Positions 16,535-26,490 of a stretch of 49,018 nucleotides of DNA are shown piece after piece; the first letter of the stretch is position 1; every line of letters begins with the position of its first letter. The stretch comes from an uncultured Methanobrevibacter sp. GTDB taxonomy: Archaea; Methanobacteriota; Methanobacteria; Methanobacteriales; Methanobacteriaceae. Under the pieces are notes generated by a model. That model made no database searches, was not told where the DNA came from, and was given only the letters and a program-made list of their open reading frames with translations. Both the position numbers and the translations under genes were made by a program. The DNA lies in contig CACXWH010000032.1 of NCBI GenBank assembly GCA_902771225.1, positions 1 through 49,018 on the forward strand, in the 5' to 3' direction.

Positions 16535-17923
16535 TTAATCTTTTGGAAGGTATTGTTCGACAAATTCTTCTTTAACCCTTTTGAGTTCTGTTTTAGGTAA
16601 GATTTTGAGTAAATCCCAACCAAGATCTAAAGTTTCAAAGATAGTTCTGTCTTCATCTTTACTTTGAGTAATGAATCTATCTTCAAATGCTTGAGCAAAC
16701 TCTAAGAATTTTTGATCTCTTTCTGTAAGTGCTTCTTCCCCTACAACTGCAACCAAGTCTCTTAACTCACGGCCTTCTGCATAAGCAGAATAAAGTTGGT
16801 CAGATACTCCACTGTGGTCATCACGAGTTTTGTCTCCACCGATACCACCACTCATCAAACGAGAGAGTGAAGGAAGTACATCCACAGGAGGATAAATACC
16901 TTTCCTGGAGATTTCTCTGCTTAATACAATTTGCCCTTCAGTAATATATCCAGTTAAATCTGGAATAGGGTGAGTAATATCGTCTTGAGGCATAACTAAG
17001 ATAGGCATCTGAGTAATTGAACCTTCTTTACCATCAATACGTCCTGCTCTTTCATAAATACCTGCAAGGTCAGTGTACATGTAACCAGGATAACCTCTTC
17101 TTCCAGGTACTTCTTCCCTTGCTGCGGAAATTTCCCTTAAAGCTTCACAGTAGTTGGTCATATCTGTTAAGATAACCAATACTTGCATACCTAAGGTAAA
17201 TGCATAATATTCAGCAGTGGTTAAAGCCATTTTTGGAGTTAAGATTCTTTCAATAGCAGGGTCATCTGCTAAGTTCATGAATACTGTTAATTTTTCTAAA
17301 GCTCCAGTACGTTCGAAATCTCTCATGAAGAAGTTTGCTTCCTCGTTGGTAATACCCATAGCTGCGAAAATTACTGCAAACTCATCGTCAGCACCTAATA
17401 CTTTAGCTTGTCTTGCAATCTGTACAGCTAAATCGTTGTGAGGTAAACCAGATCCTGAGAAAATAGGAAGTTTTTGTCCCCTTACTAATGTGTTCATTCC
17501 GTCAATGGTAGAGATACCAGTTTGAATAAATTCTTCAGGGAACTCACGGGAAGCAGGGTTCATCGGAGCACCGTTAATATCCAATTCTTCATCAGGAATG
17601 ATTTCAGGTCCGCCATCAATAGGTTTACCGATACCGTTAAAGATACGGCCCATCATATCTCTTGAAACACCAATTTTTGCAGTTTGACCTGTGAATCTAG
17701 TTTTAGTGTTTTTAGTGTTTAAATCATTAGTTCCTTCGAAAACTTGGATAACAGCAACGTCTTTAGTTACTTCAAGAACTTGACCACTTCTTTTTTCACC
17801 ATCAGGTGTTTCAATATCTACAATTTCATTGTAACCAACGCCTTCTACTCCTTCAACAATCATCAAAGGACCTGAGACTTCAGATACAGTAGTATATTCT
17901 CTAGTTTTAATATTTGTATTCAT
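16535..17923 (-). CDS. atpB: A-type ATP synthase subunit B
   Basis: The 462-residue non-catalytic subunit of the A1 head. It is homologous to the catalytic subunit but carries [10 protein letters not shown] in place of the P-loop, as expected for B. The N-terminal beta-barrel ([10 protein letters not shown]) and the [17 protein letters not shown] segment are typical. It sits two bases after the atpA stop, so translation is probably coupled. Confidence 0.97.
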   Translation of the reverse strand: MNTNIKTREYTTVSEVSGPLMIVEGVEGVGYNEIVDIETPDGEKRSGQVLEVTKDVAVIQVFEGTNDLNTKNTKTRFTGQTAKIGVSRDMMGRIFNGIGKPIDGGPEIIPDEELDINGAPMNPASREFPEEFIQTGISTIDGMNTLVRGQKLPIFSGSGLPHNDLAVQIARQAKVLGADDEFAVIFAAMGITNEEANFFMRDFERTGALEKLTVFMNLADDPAIERILTPKMALTTAEYYAFTLGMQVLVILTDMTNYCEALREISAAREEVPGRRGYPGYMYTDLAGIYERAGRIDGKEGSITQMPILVMPQDDITHPIPDLTGYITEGQIVLSREISRKGIYPPVDVLPSLSRLMSGGIGGDKTRDDHSGVSDQLYSAYAEGRELRDLVAVVGEEALTERDQKFLEFAQAFEDRFITQSKDEDRTIFETLDLGWDLLKILPKTELKRVKEEFVEQYLPKD

Positions 17924-17925
17924 TT

Positions 17926-19668
17926 TTAAGCCTCACTGCATTGTTTAGTAATTGCTGATTGAATTTCTTCAATTTTAGCATCAAAATCATCTTGTGGGAT
18001 GTATTTCATTTTACCAATTTCTTCTTTTACAGGTAATGCTACAATATTTGCAATTGGAACTCCTCTGTTAACTGCTGCAAGAGATTCTTCGTAGAATTTG
18101 AGAATAGTTTTCAACATTTTATATTGTTTATCTGGTGCACAATATGTATCTACGTCATCAAATGCATTTTGTTGTAAGAAATCTTCTCTTAACATACGAG
18201 TAGTTTCTAATGTAGCTTGGTCAGTTTCAGGTAAAGCATCAGGACCTACTAATTGAACAATTTCTTGAAGTTCTGATTCTTTTTGTAAAAGACCCATAGC
18301 TTGGTCACGAGTAGCTCTCCAATCTTCTGATACGTTTTCAGCCCACCAACCTTCAATACTGTCTACATATAAAGAATAACTTTGTAACCAGTCAATTGAA
18401 GGGAAGTGACGTTTATCTGCAAGAGATGCATCTAAAGCCCAAAATACTTTACAAATACGTAAAGTGTTTTGTGTAACCGGTTCAGATAAGTCCCCACCAG
18501 GAGGGGATACTGCACCAACTACGGAAATAGAAGCAACTTTTGATTCTGTACCAATAGTTTCTACTCTTCCAGCTCTTTCATAGAATTGTGCTAATCTGGA
18601 TGCTAAGTATGCTGGGTAACCTTCTTCCCCAGGCATTTCTTCTAACCTTCCGGAAATCTCCCTCATAGCTTCAGCCCATCTTGAAGTTGAATCTGCCATA
18701 AGTGCTACGTCGTAACCTTGGTCACGATAGTACTCTGCAATAGTAATACCGGTATATACACATGCTTCACGAGCTGCTACCGGCATGTTTGAAGTGTTTG
18801 CAATAAGAACAGTTCTGTCCATTAATGGGTTTCCAGTTTTAGGGTCGTCAAGGAATGGGAACTCGGTAAGTACTTCAGTCATTTCGTTTCCACGTTCTCC
18901 ACATCCAATGTACACAACGATATCTGCATCTGCCCATTTAGCTAATTGTTGTTGGGTAACAGTTTTACCTGATCCGAAAGGACCTGGAATAGCTGCTGCT
19001 CCTCCTTTAGCTACTGAGAAGAAGGTATCTTGTGCTCTTTGACCAGTCACTAATGGTATATCCGGATCCAATTTTCTTACATAAGGACGGCTTCTTTTTA
19101 CAGGCCATTTTTGGAGCATTTGTACAGCTTCTCCATTAATTTCTGCAATATCTTCCAATACAGTATATTCGCCTGCAGCAGCAATGCTAGTTACTTCACC
19201 TTCCATAGTTGGAGGGACTAATATTTTATGTAAAACAGCAGTGGTTTCTTGTACTTCACCAAGAACATCTCCGCCTTGTACTTTGTCCCCGACTTTAGCA
19301 ACAGGTTTGAATTCCCATTTTTTCTCTTTGTTTACAGAGTCTACATCAATACCTCTTGCAATAAAGTCTCCAGATTCATCCCTAATAATTCTTAAAGGTC
19401 TTTGAATACCATCGAAAATAGAACTCATTACACCAGGACCGAGTTCTACAGACAAAGGACCTCCTGTACATTCTACTACTTCACCCGGTTGAATACCGGC
19501 TGTTTCTTCATATACTTGGATAGTTGCGGTGTCACCTTCTAACTCGATGATTTCTCCAATAAGCTTTTGTTCACCTACCCTAACCATCTCAAGCATCTGG
19601 GCTCCTCTCATACCATCTGCGACAATAACAGGCCCAGCAATTTTAATAATTTTTCCTTCAATAATCAT
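17926..19668 (-). CDS. atpA: A-type ATP synthase catalytic subunit A
   Basis: The 580-residue catalytic subunit. The P-loop GPFGSGKTV (residues 229-237) and the GERGNEMTE segment that supplies the catalytic glutamate are intact. The archaeal non-homologous region (about 110-190) is present. There is no intein, unlike some archaeal homologs. It overlaps the upstream atpF by 4 bases. Together with B it synthesises ATP at the cytoplasmic face, driven by an ion gradient. Confidence 0.98.
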   Translation of the reverse strand: MIIEGKIIKIAGPVIVADGMRGAQMLEMVRVGEQKLIGEIIELEGDTATIQVYEETAGIQPGEVVECTGGPLSVELGPGVMSSIFDGIQRPLRIIRDESGDFIARGIDVDSVNKEKKWEFKPVAKVGDKVQGGDVLGEVQETTAVLHKILVPPTMEGEVTSIAAAGEYTVLEDIAEINGEAVQMLQKWPVKRSRPYVRKLDPDIPLVTGQRAQDTFFSVAKGGAAAIPGPFGSGKTVTQQQLAKWADADIVVYIGCGERGNEMTEVLTEFPFLDDPKTGNPLMDRTVLIANTSNMPVAAREACVYTGITIAEYYRDQGYDVALMADSTSRWAEAMREISGRLEEMPGEEGYPAYLASRLAQFYERAGRVETIGTESKVASISVVGAVSPPGGDLSEPVTQNTLRICKVFWALDASLADKRHFPSIDWLQSYSLYVDSIEGWWAENVSEDWRATRDQAMGLLQKESELQEIVQLVGPDALPETDQATLETTRMLREDFLQQNAFDDVDTYCAPDKQYKMLKTILKFYEESLAAVNRGVPIANIVALPVKEEIGKMKYIPQDDFDAKIEEIQSAITKQCSEA

Positions 19669-19982
19669 TTAACCATCTCTACCCCAATAACTCTTTTAAT
19701 AAGATCGTTCATTTGATCAGATGACCCTTCGGAGGACCCATCTTTATCAGGTATTTCAATTATCATTGGTAATACACTAGAACCAATTTTCCTAGTAACA
19801 TATTCTCTAATTTCATTAGCTAATACTTGAGTTATAATAATAATAGAAACTTCCTCATCTAAAAATTTATCAAAAGCAGCAATAGCTTCTTCAGCAGTGT
19901 TAACAACTTCTGCTTTTTTTACTCCACCAAGTCTAAATCCAGATACAGTATCCATATCTCCTATAATAGCGACTGAACTCAT
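19665..19982 (-). CDS. atpF: A-type ATP synthase subunit F
   Basis: A 105-residue subunit of the central stalk that contacts D and the head. The Rossmann-like start [19 protein letters not shown] and the [14 protein letters not shown] strand are typical. The gene overlaps both neighbours by 4 bases, with atpC upstream and atpA downstream, so expression is tightly coupled. Confidence 0.95.
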   Translation of the reverse strand: MSSVAIIGDMDTVSGFRLGGVKKAEVVNTAEEAIAAFDKFLDEEVSIIIITQVLANEIREYVTRKIGSSVLPMIIEIPDKDGSSEGSSDQMNDLIKRVIGVEMVK

Positions 19983-21133
19983 ATTAACATCTCCATTATT
20001 TTAGAATTAGGGAAATCAGCTTCTCTTTTTGCTCTTGCAATAATTTTTAAATTCTTAATTTCAGCTTCTTTTTGACTTAAATAACCAATAATTGGACCAA
20101 CACCTAATGGTTTTTTAGAAGATAATGATTTTGCATGTTCTGCGACATACAAATCTAATGCCCTTTCAAACACAGCAACGGAACCAGTTTCGTTATACTG
20201 TGGAACAGCATCAGTTAAAGCTTCTGAATATTTTGTTCCTTCTAATCCAGATACTACATTAGTAACATCAGGAGAATCCATTAAGTCTTTAAGTTTCCAT
20301 TCACGTAATTGATAACCATCAGTCAAGATATAGTTTGAAATATCATCATATGTTAAACCATCTTCTTTAGCTCTTAAAATTAATTTAAGGTTATCAACGT
20401 CTACTTGAGTTCCCACATAAGAGTATACTATTTGTCTATTTTCTTCAGCAGGAACATCTGAAGATTTTAGTAATTTGCCCAAGTAATATTTATCTAAAGC
20501 AGATTCTAATGGAAGAGTCATTTTTTTCTCTTCATATTCAGGAAGAGCATCTTCTAATGCGGTAGCATATTCAGTACCGTCTAAAGCAGTGACTATATCT
20601 GTAACATTGTCAGTGTCAACTAAGGAACTTAAAATATCATATAATGAACCGCTAGGAATCAATAATTCTTTTGTTTCATCACTTGAAAGACCTACTTCTT
20701 TAGCAGTTATAAGACTTTTAATATTGTTAATATCAGTTTTTTTAGACATTACAACAAATGGGTCTTTAACTTCCCCAGGAGCAATTCTTGCGACAAAATC
20801 ATAAGTTTCAGCACGTTGAACATCTAATGCTTTATCAAGAGGGTATTCATCCAATACTTCAGCGTATTCTGGAACACCTTTAAGATAATTTTCCACTTCT
20901 TCTAAATTGTTTGATTCAACAATCTCAGAAATTTGTTTTTCATCGAAGAGTCTTCCTTTTCTAGCTCTTACTCTTGAACTAGGATTGAGATAAGGATAAA
21001 TATCCAATATTGGTCTAGATGTAATTATTACAACTATAGCACCTACAACAACAACTACAAATATACAAAAAACAATGAATGTTTCTTGTGTAAATCCGAA
21101 AGATGTTATCAATGATGCAAGTTCATCTGCCAT
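19979..21133 (-). CDS. atpC: A-type ATP synthase subunit C
   Basis: A 384-residue V-type d-like subunit that links the central stalk to the membrane rotor ring. Internal repeats are visible, each with an LKxLxxAKE- or LKxIxRAK-like helix followed by LLxSSDV or LMDSPDV. Residues about 17-40 form a hydrophobic helix (FIVFCIFVVVVVGAIVVII), so the protein probably has an N-terminal membrane anchor in addition to its soluble body. A GGGGTGAGAAATT-like site precedes the ATG. Confidence 0.93.
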   Translation of the reverse strand: MADELASLITSFGFTQETFIVFCIFVVVVVGAIVVIITSRPILDIYPYLNPSSRVRARKGRLFDEKQISEIVESNNLEEVENYLKGVPEYAEVLDEYPLDKALDVQRAETYDFVARIAPGEVKDPFVVMSKKTDINNIKSLITAKEVGLSSDETKELLIPSGSLYDILSSLVDTDNVTDIVTALDGTEYATALEDALPEYEEKKMTLPLESALDKYYLGKLLKSSDVPAEENRQIVYSYVGTQVDVDNLKLILRAKEDGLTYDDISNYILTDGYQLREWKLKDLMDSPDVTNVVSGLEGTKYSEALTDAVPQYNETGSVAVFERALDLYVAEHAKSLSSKKPLGVGPIIGYLSQKEAEIKNLKIIARAKREADFPNSKIMEMLI

Positions 21134-21149
21134 AATTTCTCACCCCTAA

Positions 21150-21761
21150 TTATTTAAATAATACATCTGCAACTTCACTACGTAAAACACTTTTAAACCT
21201 ATCTAATCTAGATTCAATAGTATTATTTACTTCAATGTCTCCATTTTTAGTTTTAACAATAGCTCCACCAATAGTATCTATAGGTTCTCCTAATTGGAAT
21301 TTAACATCGTCAATTTGGAAAGTAGAAGATGAATCAAGTTGACTTTTAAATTTATTTGTATCAGCTTCATTTAATTGAATAATTAAATCTTTACCGCCAA
21401 TTTCATCAACAGCTTCTTTAATTATTTTAGTTAATGAATCATCATATTCTTCACTACCGGAAGAAGCAATATCTTTTAAATCATCAGTAGCTTTATCAAA
21501 AGCTGCTTCTATAACTTCTTCTTTAGCGCCTAATTCTGCTCTACGAGCATTCATCTTAGCTTCAGAGATAATTTGCTGATATCTCATATCAGATTGTTTT
21601 TTACCATTTTCTAAAATTTTATTTTTCTCTGATTCTGCAGTTTTCTCAGCATCTGCATTAATTGTTGCAATTTCTGCATTAGCTTCTTGCATGATTATAT
21701 CAGCTTTCCCTTGGGCTTCAGACATAATGCTTGAAACAATTTTATCTGTGCCTGAGCTCAT
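21150..21761 (-). CDS. atpE: A-type ATP synthase subunit E (peripheral stalk)
   Basis: The 203-residue subunit E pairs with H to form the stator stalk. The first 110 residues are a long charged helix (EKIVSSIMSEAQGK-like start, many Glu, Lys and Ala). The C-terminal globular part holds GGAIVKTKNGDIEVNNTIESRLD, the usual signature. An AAGGAGG site lies a few bases before the ATG. Confidence 0.95.
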   Translation of the reverse strand: MSSGTDKIVSSIMSEAQGKADIIMQEANAEIATINADAEKTAESEKNKILENGKKQSDMRYQQIISEAKMNARRAELGAKEEVIEAAFDKATDDLKDIASSGSEEYDDSLTKIIKEAVDEIGGKDLIIQLNEADTNKFKSQLDSSSTFQIDDVKFQLGEPIDTIGGAIVKTKNGDIEVNNTIESRLDRFKSVLRSEVADVLFK

Positions 21762-21774
21762 ATAAATTGCCTCC

Positions 21775-22197
21775 TTAACCTAAGATTCCACCGAATATAA
21801 TACCACGTGCGAACATGTCGTTGTCTTCTACGATTGCACCAACGGATGAGGATGCAGCAATACCTTGTCCCATACCGGAACCTAATCCAGCGAAACCAAT
21901 AGATGCACCTACACCAATAGCTACAAGACCAGCTTCTACTGATAAGCCTTTTCCTCCACCTAATAATCCGGAGAATACAAGTAATAAGATTGCAATCAAG
22001 AAACCGTAAATAGCCTGAGTCTCTGGTAATGCAGAGAAAATAATACCTCTAGCAAACATATCGTTATCTTCTGCAACTGCACCTACAGATCCAGCTGCTG
22101 CCATACCTTGCCCTAAACCAGAACCTAATCCGGCAAAACCAATTGCTACTCCAGCACCAATAGCTGCTAAAGCAGTACCTAAAGCAATATCTGCCAT
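21775..22197 (-). CDS. atpK: ATP synthase rotor subunit K (c), with second hairpin cut short
   Basis: The proteolipid of the membrane ring, here 140 residues. The first hairpin is complete: helix 1 with GFAGLGSGLGQ (Gln30), the loop EDNDMFARG, and helix 2 with PETQAIYG, where Glu59 is the ion-binding carboxylate. The Glu-Thr-Gln-Tyr pattern resembles Na+-binding rings. A second unit starts near residue 84 and repeats helix 1 and the loop almost exactly, but after FARGIIF it reads GGILG and stops. The fourth helix and its carboxylate are missing, leaving an odd three-helix protein. A GGTGAT site precedes the ATG. The identity is secure; the missing helix is discussed as a finding. Confidence 0.95.
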   Translation of the reverse strand: MADIALGTALAAIGAGVAIGFAGLGSGLGQGMAAAGSVGAVAEDNDMFARGIIFSALPETQAIYGFLIAILLLVFSGLLGGGKGLSVEAGLVAIGVGASIGFAGLGSGMGQGIAASSSVGAIVEDNDMFARGIIFGGILG

Positions 22198-22265
22198 TTT
22201 TTATCACCTTTGAATAATATATTTTTATTTTTGTTTATTTTTAATTTAAATGAAAAATTTTAATT

Positions 22266-24263
22266 TTATTTTTTAGTAAATGTTCTACTTGCTTTAAAAG
22301 CTTCGAATTTGTCTTTTCCACCCATAAAGAATTGGGAAAAGAATTCAACATAATTTAAACGCAAAGCGTTAATAAATGCACCCAATACTTGGAAAGCGAA
22401 GTTTGCAATATGACCAAATATGAATATAAGGATTGCAAGAACTATTCCAGCATATGGAACCATATTGTTTAACATTTGAGCTAAGATGTTAACTGTCATA
22501 GCAATACCCCCTGTAGCTAAACATAAAGCTAAAAGACGGGCATAAGACAATATGTCTCCCATAAATCCGAAAATGTCCATTACTCCATATGCACCACCGG
22601 AATAAACAAGCATTCCAATACATGCAATGACTAAAACGCCACCTATTGCGTATCCGATCATACCAATTGCAGGCATGAGATAACCTGCAGCGAGGAAAAT
22701 AACACCTGCTTCTAAAACAAACCAACATAATTGAGATCCGATAGCTTCTTTTTTATTACCGTATCTGAAATTATCAATAGCTCCAATAATGAAACCAATA
22801 TTGGTATAAATAACACCAATAGCTATTGCAATTATTAAAATAGTATCTGGATGTTTAAATGCTTCAACAGGAGCAAATACAGTAGGTAATCTGAATCCCG
22901 CAAGTCTTTCTGGGAAATCTCCTATGAAACCATTAGTTAAAAGACCTAATATAACAGCCCACAAACCAGACCAGATTAAAATCCAACCAAAGGCATTCAT
23001 TGTTTTATTGAGTTTACCCATACCTCTTAATAAAACAACACCAATAGCGGATACAACCAATCCATAAACTGCATCAGTCAAACAGAACCCAAAGAAAATT
23101 GGGAACATAATTGCAACAAAAATAGTTGGATCTATTTCATTGTAACGTACTGGAGAGTACATATCAACAAGGTATTCGAAAGGTTTTGCATACCATCCGT
23201 TTTGTTGTAAAACAGGTACATCTTCATCATCTGTTCCTTCGACTTCAATTAATTCAAAGGCACAGTGACCTTCAGAACTTTTTTCTACTAATTGTTCAAC
23301 TTTTTCAGTATCTTTTACTGGTACCCATGCTTCAAGCATGTAAGAATCTTTAGTTTTAACAAAAGCAGAAAGAATATCGTTCTTTTCTTTTTCATTTTCT
23401 AATTGCTCTTTGAGTGCCAATATTTCATCATCCCACTGTTCAGCGACAACTCTTAATTCTGATTTAACAGCTGCACGTTCTGATTCAATAGTGGATAATC
23501 TTGCATCAGCATTTGAAATAATCTGTTGAGGATTTCCTTCAACATTTCCTATTTCAATTTTCTCAAATTCGAATTTACGAAGTGTTGAATAAACCTCATC
23601 GCTAAATTCTTTTAAAGTCACCACAACGATTATAACATAATTTTTATCATCGCTCGGGACTGTAAACATATCTAATTCATCTGTCAAGTTACTTAATTTA
23701 GTTTTGATTTCTGAAGCAGATTCAACATTAATCCTTCCAACAGTTGTAGAAGTGTATTTAGAATCTTTTAAAAGAGCTAAATCCATGTCAAAATTAGATA
23801 ATAGATTAGCTAAACTCTTATTAGACTTTAATTCACTTGTTTCAGAGTCTAGAGCGGCTAGTTTTCCCTCAATAACATGCGTCTTACTACCCACTTCAGA
23901 TAAAGTTTCTTCAGCCTTTGCAATAAAGGCTTCAGTATCTAAATCTTCAACCTTTTTTTGAACGGGCATGTCTGGACTAATGAAAGACATTAAAGTATCT
24001 TTAATCCCATGGCCTTCTGATAAAGAATTTCCCAAAAGTTCAGATATACCGTTTGTTTTCATTAAAAGTGAAGATAATTTACCTGAGTATTTAGTAGCTT
24101 TTGCGGGAGTTACTAATTCCGCTAATTCAGGATCTTGCTGAATACTATCAGAAATATCACTGATTTGTACTAGTCCCTGTGCATGGAGAGCATCCACAGT
24201 AGGAGCTATATACTTATCAAGTGTAACTATTCTAATTTTTCGCATTCTAGCTGTCTTGAACAT
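22266..24263 (-). CDS. atpI: A-type ATP synthase subunit I (stator a-type)
   Basis: The 665-residue stator subunit. About 365 N-terminal residues form a cytoplasmic arm with coiled-coil helices. The C-terminal part has about seven or eight membrane helices. The SYARLLALCLATGG helix carries the arginine that faces the rotor carboxylate, and a second arginine lies in the INALRLNYVEFFSQFF helix near the end. The length is normal for the family. It lies between atpH and atpK in the operon. Confidence 0.95.
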   Translation of the reverse strand: MFKTARMRKIRIVTLDKYIAPTVDALHAQGLVQISDISDSIQQDPELAELVTPAKATKYSGKLSSLLMKTNGISELLGNSLSEGHGIKDTLMSFISPDMPVQKKVEDLDTEAFIAKAEETLSEVGSKTHVIEGKLAALDSETSELKSNKSLANLLSNFDMDLALLKDSKYTSTTVGRINVESASEIKTKLSNLTDELDMFTVPSDDKNYVIIVVVTLKEFSDEVYSTLRKFEFEKIEIGNVEGNPQQIISNADARLSTIESERAAVKSELRVVAEQWDDEILALKEQLENEKEKNDILSAFVKTKDSYMLEAWVPVKDTEKVEQLVEKSSEGHCAFELIEVEGTDDEDVPVLQQNGWYAKPFEYLVDMYSPVRYNEIDPTIFVAIMFPIFFGFCLTDAVYGLVVSAIGVVLLRGMGKLNKTMNAFGWILIWSGLWAVILGLLTNGFIGDFPERLAGFRLPTVFAPVEAFKHPDTILIIAIAIGVIYTNIGFIIGAIDNFRYGNKKEAIGSQLCWFVLEAGVIFLAAGYLMPAIGMIGYAIGGVLVIACIGMLVYSGGAYGVMDIFGFMGDILSYARLLALCLATGGIAMTVNILAQMLNNMVPYAGIVLAILIFIFGHIANFAFQVLGAFINALRLNYVEFFSQFFMGGKDKFEAFKASRTFTKK

Positions 24264-24274
24264 ATAATCTCACA

Positions 24275-24589
24275 CTACAAAATATTTTTGACAATTATTG
24301 AAGCAGCTTCATCTACATTTGCCATAGCCTTTTCTTTTAATGCATTTACATCATTTTCAGAGCTAGCAGCAATAGTTTTAGCTTCTTCTTTAGCTTTATC
24401 TTCTGCATCAAAAACAGTATTTTTAGCTTCTTCTTCAGCTGATTTTTTAGCCTCTGAAATAACTTCTTCGGCTTTAACTCTGGATTCATTGACTAAATCT
24501 TTTGATTGAGATTCAGAATCAATGATGAGTTGTTCAGCATCTGATTCGGCTTTTTTTATCATTGCGATTGCGTCTGATATCTCTGCCAT
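24275..24589 (-). CDS. atpH: A-type ATP synthase subunit H (peripheral stalk)
   Basis: A 104-residue, nearly all-helical protein rich in Glu, Lys, Ala and Ser, forming a right-handed coiled coil with subunit E. It is the first gene of the operon and lies 11 bases before atpI. A GGTGAT site and an upstream TATA-like element mark the operon start. Confidence 0.9.
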   Translation of the reverse strand: MAEISDAIAMIKKAESDAEQLIIDSESQSKDLVNESRVKAEEVISEAKKSAEEEAKNTVFDAEDKAKEEAKTIAASSENDVNALKEKAMANVDEAASIIVKNIL

Positions 24590-24626
24590 AATAAATCACC
24601 ATGGTATATTTAATCTTTATTGTGCT

Positions 24627-24642
24627 TAATATATATCTTTTA
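24627..24642 (-). promoter_or_regulatory. Candidate TATA box of the ATP synthase operon
   Basis: The minus strand reads AAAAGATATATATTAA, a strong archaeal TATA element. It is placed so that transcription would start about 10-15 bases before the atpH ribosome binding site. No second promoter is obvious inside the operon. Confidence 0.5.
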
Positions 24643-24764
24643 CTATATTTTTATGAAAAATAAAACAAATCATGACTTAAAATAAAAAAAAATAACAAAA
24701 GAATAATGTTTTTATAAATATCCATATTTAAAAAAAGAATTAAAAAAAATAAAGAAAAAAAAGA

Positions 24765-25115
24765 TTATCTGTAGAAAAATTTAAGCATGCCCTGAGGTAA
24801 TTTCATCAAATAAGCTAAAATTGCTATTGCAATAATTAAAAGACCGATTATAGCAAATCCAATATTATATGGAAATGCCAGGATTGAATATCCCACAACA
24901 CCAATAACAATACCTTCAAAGAAAAAGACTGCTTTAGTCCATTCGGGCTTAAAAGATATTATAAGATATGCAACACCTAAAAGAATGAGAATAATTGATG
25001 TAGCTATAGAATCATTAGTTAATACATCCCCCCTAATAATTGGAAGGATTCCTACAATAATTAATACTGCAGCCAATACCATACCGAGCATTTTAATTGT
25101 TTTAATACGAGACAT
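24765..25115 (-). CDS. Four-helix membrane protein, unknown
   Basis: A 116-residue protein with four hydrophobic helices separated by short loops, for example IKMLGMVLAAVLIIVGILPII at the start and IGFAIIGLLIIAIAILAYL near the end. I do not recognise a family. It is transcribed away from the 25156 gene across a 40-base AT-rich gap with TATA-like sequence on both strands. It ends about 175 bases before the ATP synthase operon starts, on the same strand, but the promoter before atpH suggests separate transcription. Confidence 0.6.
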   Translation of the reverse strand: MSRIKTIKMLGMVLAAVLIIVGILPIIRGDVLTNDSIATSIILILLGVAYLIISFKPEWTKAVFFFEGIVIGVVGYSILAFPYNIGFAIIGLLIIAIAILAYLMKLPQGMLKFFYR

Positions 25116-25155
25116 ACATCAATATTTAATTAACTTAATATAAATACTATTAAAC

Positions 25156-25488
25156 ATGAATAGATGTGTTTGGATAATTCTTAACAAAAATTTTGAAATG
25201 ATGCTCGATGGAGAAATCTCTGAAAACAATCTGCAAGATAAGAAATTTTCTCCTGGAGGAGACATATGGACAGAAGAGCTTCCATTATTAAAAATAGCTG
25301 ATGAAAGAATTCAAAAAGAATACGATGAATTTAGAAACGACATTCTTACATTATTTTTGGAACCTCAGGTTAATGAAGTATTTATCAATGCCAAAATTGG
25401 TGAAGAATCAGAATATGACAACAGCTCTATTTCAACACCATTAATAATAAGAAAAATAGAAGAGTATGATGTTGAAGAAATTTTATAA
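25156..25488 (+). CDS. Small acidic soluble protein, unknown
   Basis: A 110-residue soluble protein rich in Glu and Asp, with no membrane helix, no cysteine pair and no motif I can name. It contains a mixed alpha/beta pattern (VWIILNKNFEMMLDG at the start, then PLLKIADERIQKEYDEF). A hairpin followed by T residues lies just downstream, which supports a real single-gene transcript. No ribosome binding site is seen, so it may be leaderless. Confidence 0.55.
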   Translation: MNRCVWIILNKNFEMMLDGEISENNLQDKKFSPGGDIWTEELPLLKIADERIQKEYDEFRNDILTLFLEPQVNEVFINAKIGEESEYDNSSISTPLIIRKIEEYDVEEIL

Positions 25489-25528
25489 TCCAATTGAACT
25501 TTTTTCATAATCTTCAACAATTATTCTA

Positions 25529-25560
25529 GACTTAATCTTAATTTAAGTCGTTTAATTTTT
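25529..25560 (+). terminator. Hairpin terminator after the 25156 gene
   Basis: GACTTAA (25529-25535) pairs perfectly with TTAAGTC (25543-25549) around a seven-base loop, followed by GTTTAATTTTT. Confidence 0.5.
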
Positions 25561-25638
25561 CATTTGAATGATTTTCTACCATTATACCTTCTTAAAATAG
25601 GCTGTTTTTGGCAGTACAATATCTGATGGCAATTATAT

Positions 25639-25977
25639 TTAAAATAGTTTATTTGATTTTTCAAGCACTTCATCCATTGTATTGAACTCCAAATCCTCAC
25701 CTTCATTACTTTTTATTTCACTAGTGATTAAAACATGTGGTGAAGCCCATAAATAGCTATATGAAAAATATACAACATTTACGATTAATGCCCAATAAAT
25801 AAAGAACAGACCAATCAGTAAAAATAAAATATGAACATAATAATTTCCATATCTTTTCTTTTTCATTAAAATGAAATGTTCTTCTTCCTGTATTTTTTTA
25901 AATTTATGTTCAGATAATTCCTCTGAAATATTATTAATTTCATCAGAATTATCTGCCTTCAATATAAATAGTTCCAT
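25639..25977 (-). CDS. Small membrane protein, unknown, end of the carboxylate gene block
   Basis: A 112-residue protein with a soluble N-terminal half, a strongly hydrophobic centre (HILFLLIGLFFIYWALIVNVVYFSYSYLW) and an acidic tail. I do not recognise a family. It starts 6 bases after the nitroreductase stop codon on the same strand, so it is probably the last gene of that transcript. Whether it shares a function with the upstream enzymes is unknown. Confidence 0.55.
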   Translation of the reverse strand: MELFILKADNSDEINNISEELSEHKFKKIQEEEHFILMKKKRYGNYYVHILFLLIGLFFIYWALIVNVVYFSYSYLWASPHVLITSEIKSNEGEDLEFNTMDEVLEKSNKLF

Positions 25978-25983
25978 GTTAAT

Positions 25984-26490
25984 CTATAGATAAACTGTAA
26001 ATTCATCGATTTCTTTTCTTGGAGTGTCTCTAGGTTCGGCATTACCATAACCTAACGGAGTGAATAATACCGGTTCTTCTGAATCTTTTAGCTTTAAGAA
26101 TTCTCTTGCTTTGTCTGGTTTGAATGCTGCAATATAACAAGTTCCCAGACCTACGCTTGTTGCGGCAAGAATAATATGATCCATTACAATGGTTGCATCA
26201 ATGTCTGAAATGCACTTGTTATCATATTTTCTAACCCATGCTTCATCAGTTTCTGCAACAACACATAATACATATGGTGCTTGAGTAAACCATTTAGCAG
26301 AATAAATTTCAGACAATGCATCTTTATTTTTCTTTGTATCGATTACATAAACTTTAAAAGGCTGATAGTTAACTCCTGTTGGAGCAATTGTAGCTGCTTT
26401 TAAAACGTAATCCAATTTTTCTTTTTCAACTTCCTTATCCAAATATCCTCTAACACTATACCTTTTATTTATTACTTCATCAAATTCCAT
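25984..26490 (-). CDS. Nitroreductase-family FMN oxidoreductase
   Basis: A 168-residue member of the nitroreductase fold. It opens with the FMN-phosphate motif NKRYSVRGY and continues with the APTGVNYQPF segment. GLGTCYIAAF and the C-terminal PLGYGNAEP are also typical. Family members reduce flavins, quinones, nitro groups or enoates with NAD(P)H; the substrate here is unknown. Its ATG lies directly next to the stop of the citryl-CoA-lyase-like gene, which suggests a role alongside that enzyme. Confidence 0.85.
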   Translation of the reverse strand: MEFDEVINKRYSVRGYLDKEVEKEKLDYVLKAATIAPTGVNYQPFKVYVIDTKKNKDALSEIYSAKWFTQAPYVLCVVAETDEAWVRKYDNKCISDIDATIVMDHIILAATSVGLGTCYIAAFKPDKAREFLKLKDSEEPVLFTPLGYGNAEPRDTPRKEIDEFTVYL

